Source: Chamaecyparis obtusa (lineage: Eukaryota; Streptophyta; Pinopsida; Cupressales; Cupressaceae). From it: a DNA stretch of 64,000 nt. The DNA lies in the NCBI GenBank assembly GCA_027943335.1, contig BSBK01007034.1, positions 62,001-126,000 of the forward strand. Reading direction: 5' to 3'. Under the pieces are notes generated by a model. The model was not told where the DNA came from and did no database searches. It saw nothing but the letters and a program-made list of their open reading frames with translations. How positions within the stretch are numbered: the stretch's first letter is position 1; each line of letters begins with the position of its first letter. Made by a program: the position numbers and the translations under genes. Below are positions 58,512 to 64,000 of the stretch, one piece after another.

Positions 58512-60015
58512 TGGTTTATGGAGAGGGGGGTGAATCAATAATCCTTGATTCTCTGTACCTTAATAACTTTCTCTAATTAAAATAGGTGTCAAATTGGTCA
58601 AACACACTTCAACATTTACCGGAAATAGTAAATAAACTTGATCAATTAGCAATGACATTCACAAATATCATTCAACACATATAACACCATTATTTAACAT
58701 GGACACCCAGCTTTGGGAAAAACCATAGTCAAAATTGTCACCCACTAAAGAAATACTCTTTTGAAGTACATTTGGTTAAAAGCCATTCATGTTAAAGATT
58801 ACAATGCACACTATCAAGTGTGATCTGGTTAAGGGATTTACCTCAGATCTATTAGGATCTTCACTCCGTTAGGAGTGGCTTGGGTAAATAACTTCAAACA
58901 CTCTTTTAGAATGTTACCTCTTGCAAGGAGTTTACAATAAGATTGTTAGGTCCACTCGGTTAAGATATTTTTCTGTTACAAATGTTAATAAGAAACAATG
59001 AATAAATTGACTTGTAAATCTATAACTATCCTTTGCATAATCAAATCCTTTATGTGCCCTTTGTCTTCACTTCAATCCTTCACTTTCCACTAGCTTCACC
59101 ACTTCATCAATCTTAGCCTTCTAACTTGGAATTCAACCTTTTCCTTCTTCATTGTATCAGTTGATGACTCTTCAACTCTTCAATTTTCTAGCCATTTGTC
59201 CATACAAATTCATCCTATATATAGACCTTATTTTTTCACTTAATCTCCTTTATCACATTTTCCTTTGATTAATTTCAATCATCCGATTATCCTCATACAT
59301 TAATTCAATGAATCTAGAGATCGGTAAAATATTTTATCATCAACTTGGAACTTGAACTTTCTTAGAACTTGTACCTTATTTTTTTTCCACTTAGATCTAT
59401 ACCATAGATCATCATCTTGAATTTTCTTGGTCGTATATCTCTTCAACTAACTCTTCCTCATCATCAAAATCTTCCAACTCATCATAGCTCAACATTAAAT
59501 GTCATTTTGATCCTTTTATTTAATTTATGTTCCTCGCTCGATGACTAAATTCTTTTTTTCAACTGAATTTTGGTTAACTACGCTCGGTAACTAAAGACAT
59601 TTTGATTGGTTTCTTGACTTCTTTTTGTTTTACCAAAACTTACTTTTCTTTTACTGAATGAATTTTACCACTCAGTAACCACAATTATTTTGCTTACCGA
59701 CTTGACTAATCTTCTTTACCGACTTGATATAATCAAATATTTGGTAGAAAAAAATTATATCATCACAACCTTAACATTGTTTGATATGTATAAGCTACCC
59801 AATTAAGTTCTTCATCTTCTCATCATTACACTTCTTCATCTTCTTAACTTTACTCAACTTATATCATATTCTGAATGATATGGAAACTCGATATAATTCT
59901 GAAATCAATTTCTTGACATCAATGACAAGATAATAACTGTTCTAGCATTTATATTAGCTTTGATACCTCTAATCTTAGTCGGTCTTCAACATCATCACCA
60001 TCAGTTATAGTAACA
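58512..60015 (-). repeat. Cop-E 5' LTR
   Basis: Left edge tggtttatggagagg is set by the primer site. The right edge (cagttatagtaaca) is inferred from the start of the relic gene's open frame a few bases on. A TATA-like box lies at 59213-59224 (minus). ACCGAC boxes at 59697-59702, 59718-59723 and 59978-59983 are upstream of it. Confidence 0.75.
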
Positions 60016-60022
60016 AGATGAG

Positions 60023-61480
60023 AAATTCAAGTTGTGTTCCCCCTCGATACTATTGTCTTTGTCATTGATTTTTCTGAGAATTATACACTAAAACTTCAAA
60101 ATGAAGTACAACCTATGTATTACCACTCTACACAAGTTATGCATGCACATGATAGCACATAGGAGGACATAAAGGTTATAAAATAGTATCACTTTTATAT
60201 CAGCGATGATCATACTCATTTGTCAAAGTTTGTGCAAGGATTCTTTACAATATTCTATGACAGTTTATGGAAAAGAGATATAAGATACAACCAACACTTA
60301 ATATGGTTGGATAATTGCACCTCATAATTCAAGAATGCAAGGATGTTCTACTGGTTGAGTAGGATGCATATGACAAGTGGTGTGCAACATTTTTGGAATT
60401 TCACTGAGGCATGGCATGGAAAGGGAGACCATGATGGTGCAAAAGAATGAGTGAAATGAGCTCTTACTAGAGAGGAATTGAAGTACGAAGGTGGTGCAAA
60501 GTTAATAGATGCAGAAACAATTGTGCAATGGTGTAACTCTACAATGAGATAGAGTAATGAAAGTAAGTCCGTGGTTTCTATATATTTTTCGTTAATACAT
60601 GAATCTAACATTGAAAACTATTTATATTGTTACATACATGATAAAGTGACATGCATTCATTTAAAATTTCAAATACAACATTATTATCTATTTTTAATAG
60701 ATAGATTACATATGTTTTCTCTTCATATCTACATTTTGTATGGGATGAATGTGAATCAAAAGAGTGGGTTGACCAATGGTCTTGCAGACCTTTGCAAACC
60801 CTAGATACATATGAAATTCCTAGAGCACTACAACTAAACTATATTGAAGCATCAACTGACTTTGACCATGTATTTGAGCTAGTTGAACTAGGTAATTTAT
60901 GTGGTAATTCTAATTTTAAGCTCTATTTATTAGTGATTTATGTTGATTTTGGTACCAACTTATATCCTTCTATTAAATGTAGGACATGTATATGTAGTTA
61001 TTGAAGATTAGAACAATGAAGAAGGAACAAATTAATTTTTGTGTCATTCTATTGATGCCAAAAAGAAATTGAGAACTACAGTCATTGATGGAGAGGGTAT
61101 TGAGTACCCAATAGGATCCGTTTTTGTGATAGGGACATGGCTTAGAAGGTATTGTTGTTGTGTTGAGTTGCATTGAGACCTCTTAAACTCATTTTATTAC
61201 ACTTTGCATTGATTGTAGCTTTAACTTATCCTTCTATAAAATGTAGGTACCCTATCAAAAATACTAATACCTAGTTGTTTGAGGACTTTGAGATACATAG
61301 AAATATTCTTCATTACTAAATCTTATTGTTGCAAAAAATATTCAATTGATTAAATATTGTGGTAGACCTCTTAACAATAATTTGTGGAAATTTCATGAAT
61401 CTGACCATGAGGCAATACTTGAGACACTAAGGGTTAGAGCTGATCTATAAGGTTCACTTGATTTATTTTGGGCCATCTAG
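60023..61480 (+). pseudogene. Relic intron-containing plant gene with H-G-K-G-x-x-D-G motif
   Basis: Conceptual exons read F-V-I-D-F-S-E-N-Y-T (60065), Y-I-S-D-D-H-T-H, W-L-D-N-C-T-S (near 60310), M-F-Y-W-L-S-R-M-H and W-H-G-K-G-D-H-D-G-A (near 60415). After an intron come W-V-D-Q-W-S-C-R and V-E-L-G-H-V-Y-V-V. Two introns are clear: gtaattt...aaatgtag (about 60892-60980) and gtattgt...aaatgtag (about 61149-61246). Splicing both keeps phase, and a third is likely near 60562-60735. Stops and a frameshift near 61310 show it is dead. It matches, from memory, a plant protein family with a D-N-C-x-x-Q-F-K-N core and an H-G-K-G-x-x-D-G block, probably transposon-associated; I cannot name it. It is truncated at the 5' end by Cop-E. 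Confidence 0.65.
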
Positions 61481-61581
61481 AAGAATAATTCTACAATATG
61501 GTAGAATAATTTTCATAGTTATGTATATATCTTTTGTGAAATGTTGTAAATTCACTTTTTTGGAGGTTCTCTATGTGCATA

Positions 61582-61785
61582 TGAGTTGTAATGTGCCTAT
61601 TTAGATGCCAAATTTTGTAAAAATATCAATGAGCTATAATGTGCATATATACATGCTAAATTTTGTATATATAAAAAAAAATGAGCTGTAATGTACATAC
61701 TTAGATGCCAAATTTTGTATATATAAACAATAATGATCTTGACCATGCATATTAGATGCCAAATTTTATATATAAAAAGACCCAT
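61582..61785 (+). repeat. Four diverged ~50-bp tandem repeats
   Basis: The phrase gatgccaaattttgtatata, preceded by gagctgtaatgtgcat, occurs four times (about 61600, 61650, 61705 and 61755) just after the relic gene. AT-rich, non-coding. Confidence 0.85.
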
Positions 61786-62639
61786 GGGGCTGATTTGTCA
61801 ATAATGAGAGCCCAAATTTGTACCTTTTGATTATAAATACATATTGAATTTCTTATCATTATATTTAAATCATCTTCATGTCATGCAAAGTGCAGAAAAT
61901 ATTGTCTTCATGCCTCCATGTGATAATTATGAATATTTGAACTCATATTTCATGTTAATGCTCAAAATAGTTGAAGTCATATTTCATGTTAATGCCCAAA
62001 ATAAATTGATACCCTACATGATGTAATAAAGTTCACAAAATATTAATTATGAATCTTTGAAGTCATATTTCATATTAATGTCATCTAAATTAAAATCTTG
62101 GACTATAGATGGATACCCTTTTTAAAATGAGGAGTGAGACTACCTTGCCAAAGGTGGAAATGAAGAGCATTGAATAGATAGATGTAGTTGCAATCCCATA
62201 TTCATCAAGAATATTCCTTGCACTGAAGACCTTCTATCACATACACTATCGATAGGGTATATCAGTGAGAATTTCGGTGATCAGGGAGCCAAAAATGGAC
62301 CATGCCTTGGGTATATCCACCCAAATAGATGTTTTGGTGGTGGTGGTTCATGCCCACAAAGAACACACAGAGATTTGTCCTACCTTGCACCTTTCTATTG
62401 AATGGCTCTGATAGTTTTTGCATCAACAAAAAAATCACTACCCTAAAAAATCCACTTGGAGTCTTCAAAATATGAGATATACTATTGTAGAGGGGCCTCT
62501 CACAATCCTACAACTTCATATCGATCATACATAGGTGACATAGATTGAGAGAAATACCCTGACAAAGTTTATCACATTTGTGCACTTAGGGCACCTAAGG
62601 GACACTATCAATAGAGTATGTCGGTGAGTGTTTTGTTCA
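61786..62639. other. No gene seen; lead-in to the satellite
   Basis: 61860-62080 repeats tcatatttcatgttaatg several times. 62235-62370 resembles 63860-63960 (accatgcct, cccacaatgaac-like text), suggesting a larger repeat that includes the satellite. No ORF with domain support. Confidence 0.5.
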
Positions 62640-63870
62640 TCATGGCATCAAACCATCTACACCATTAGCTATAGTTGGATGGGTTAAAATTTGGATCAAC
62701 CTCATTTTTCCCATGGAGTCGCTCGAACATTCACAACCATGGTGTACCAAACTATCCCTGAGGTGTACTAAGAAACATTGGGCAGCGATATTTTGAGACC
62801 CATATCTTCAACCTCGTGTGAGGTATTAGTGATTTTTTAGGTTTTAAAGGGCCATTTTATGGAGGCCTACAATAACCTATCTTAGTTTTGGGAGATTCAA
62901 ATTCATTTTAATTTTGTAATGCAATCTCAGTTTACGTTAAAACTTACAATGTGCCTTAGTTGAAATGAGAAACACTATGTATCTTTCAAACCATTTTTCA
63001 TGGCCTTGAAAGATATGTGCCATTAGCTCCAATTGATTGATTAAACCCAAAGAATAACCTAATTTGACCCATGGAGTCTCTCAAACATTCATGATGATAC
63101 CGAACCAAAGTGTCCCTAAGGTGCCCTAAGAAACATTGGGAATAAATATTTTGATGCCCATTTCTTAGACCTCATGCAAGGTATCAGTGAGGTGTTAGGT
63201 GTTACAAGGATATGTTGTGGAGGCCTACAATAACCTATCTCAATTTTTGAAGATTAAAATTTGTTTTAATATGACAATGCAATCTTGGGTTATGTCAAAA
63301 CTTGCAATGTGGCTTAGTTGAAATGAGAAACATTGCATATCCTTTAAACCACTCATCATGGGATCAAACCATCTATGCTATTATCTCTATTTGGATGGGG
63401 AAACCCTAGGAATAACCTTATTTTATCCACAAAGTCTCTCAAACATTCACAGCCATGTTGTACCGAAGTGTTCCTAAGGTGCATTAAGCAACATTGGGCA
63501 ACAATATTTTGAAGCCCATATCTTAGACCTTATGTGAGGTATCAAAAACTATCAAGTGTTAGAAGACCATGTTATGGAGGCCTACAATAACTTATCTCAG
63601 TTTGGGGAGATTCAACTTCATTTTAATTTGACAAGGCAATCTCGGTATATGTCAAAACTTGCAAGGTGACTCAGTTGAAATGAGAAACACTACGTATCTT
63701 TCAAATAGTTCATCATGGCCTTGAACCATCTATGCCATTAGCTCTAGTTCACTCGGTAATTAACCCTAGCAACAATCTCATTTCTCCCATGGAGTCATTC
63801 AAATGTTCGTGACCATGTCAGACCAAAGTGTCCCTAAGGTGCACTAAGAAACATTGGGTATGTCATCAAG
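62640..63870. repeat. Tandem satellite, period about 358 bp
   Basis: catggagtc or its variant recurs at 62712, 63070, 63428 and 63788 (spacings 358, 358, 360), with the rest of each unit aligned: ccatctatgccattagctc, gaaacattggg, tatggaggcctacaataacc and gttgaaatgagaaaca. About 3.4 units, perhaps 15% diverged by eye, non-coding. Placed beside the decayed gene and nested elements, this looks like heterochromatin. Confidence 0.92.
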
Positions 63871-64000
63871 TGTTCAAAGTGCCAAGAGGAAAAGTGGGAC
63901 CATGCCTAGGGAAAACCTTCCCAATAGGAGGTGATGGAAGTGTCAGTTTGTTACCACAATGAACAAAACATAATATGGGCTACTTGGTGACTTTTCACTA
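63871..64000. other. Sequence after the satellite, no gene
   Basis: Resembles 62260-62370, so probably the start of the next higher-order copy. The window ends here. Confidence 0.5.

Larger units (their letters stand above)
26995..60015 (-). mobile_element. Cop-E: Copia element split by Gyp-G; 3' end displaced by F
   Basis: Two blocks belong to one element: 56644-60015 (5' LTR, primer site, gag, protease, first half of integrase) and 26995-29196 (rest of integrase, RT, RNase H). They rejoin at the gatat target duplication of Gyp-G (29192-29196 and 56644-56648) within integrase, and the codon phase is conserved across the gap. The 3' LTR is not in the window because F, and Gyp-H inside F, sit downstream of RNase H. 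The element is inserted in the relic gene at 60016. Confidence 0.88.

Overview
The window is plant nuclear DNA made almost entirely of LTR retrotransposons nested in one another. I see no intact host gene, rRNA gene or tRNA gene. Long AT-rich LTRs, iMet-type primer-binding sites, several unrelated element families, decayed reading frames and a relic gene with GT-AG introns point to a large-genome seed plant. A gymnosperm is my guess, but the sequence does not prove it.

Layout. 1-133 is the tail of a Ty3/gypsy integrase. 134-1888 and 12072 onward form one non-coding block split by Gyp1 (1894-12066; TSD ctaga). Gyp1 has two ~990-bp LTRs but only a scarred coding region and no reverse transcriptase. 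14185-23261 is the 5' end of a minus-strand gypsy element (Gyp-H), whose 178-bp leader repeats are split by Copia element Cop-A (14327-21468; TSD gtatc). Gyp-H interrupts element F (23262-26994), and F sits in the 3' part of Copia element Cop-E. Cop-E (26995-29196 and 56644-60015) is split by Gyp-G (29197-56643; TSD gatat). Gyp-G holds Cop-B (30641-37663; TSD acatt), element D (38906-52816) and a solo LTR (54268-55732; TSD ataaa). D in turn holds Cop-C (42374-49337; TSD tgaag). Cop-E itself lies in a decayed intron-containing gene (60023-61480). The window ends in a ~358-bp tandem satellite (62640-63870). The deepest nest is relic gene > Cop-E > Gyp-G > D > Cop-C.

How the parts work. Cop-A, B, C and E carry the Copia order gag-protease-integrase-RT-RNase H in one frame, broken mainly by TAG codons at former glutamine positions; Cop-B is the least damaged. 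D and F have Copia-like LTRs, primer sites and polypurine tract but no RT, integrase or RNase H. They share an ORF1 with a coiled coil and four or five CCHC knuckles, and an ORF2 of about 1,050 codons in D that I cannot assign. This RT-less pair is the best candidate for an undescribed system; it presumably borrowed enzymes from Copia relatives.

Signals that cut across families: an inverted repeat bracketing the polypurine tract and U3 start in Cop-A, B, C and D; RCCGAC boxes upstream of putative TATA boxes; a TGATTCACCCCCC-type motif near every Copia-like LTR end; and loss of integrase catalytic residues at CAG/CTG sites, as expected of deamination of CHG-methylated cytosine.
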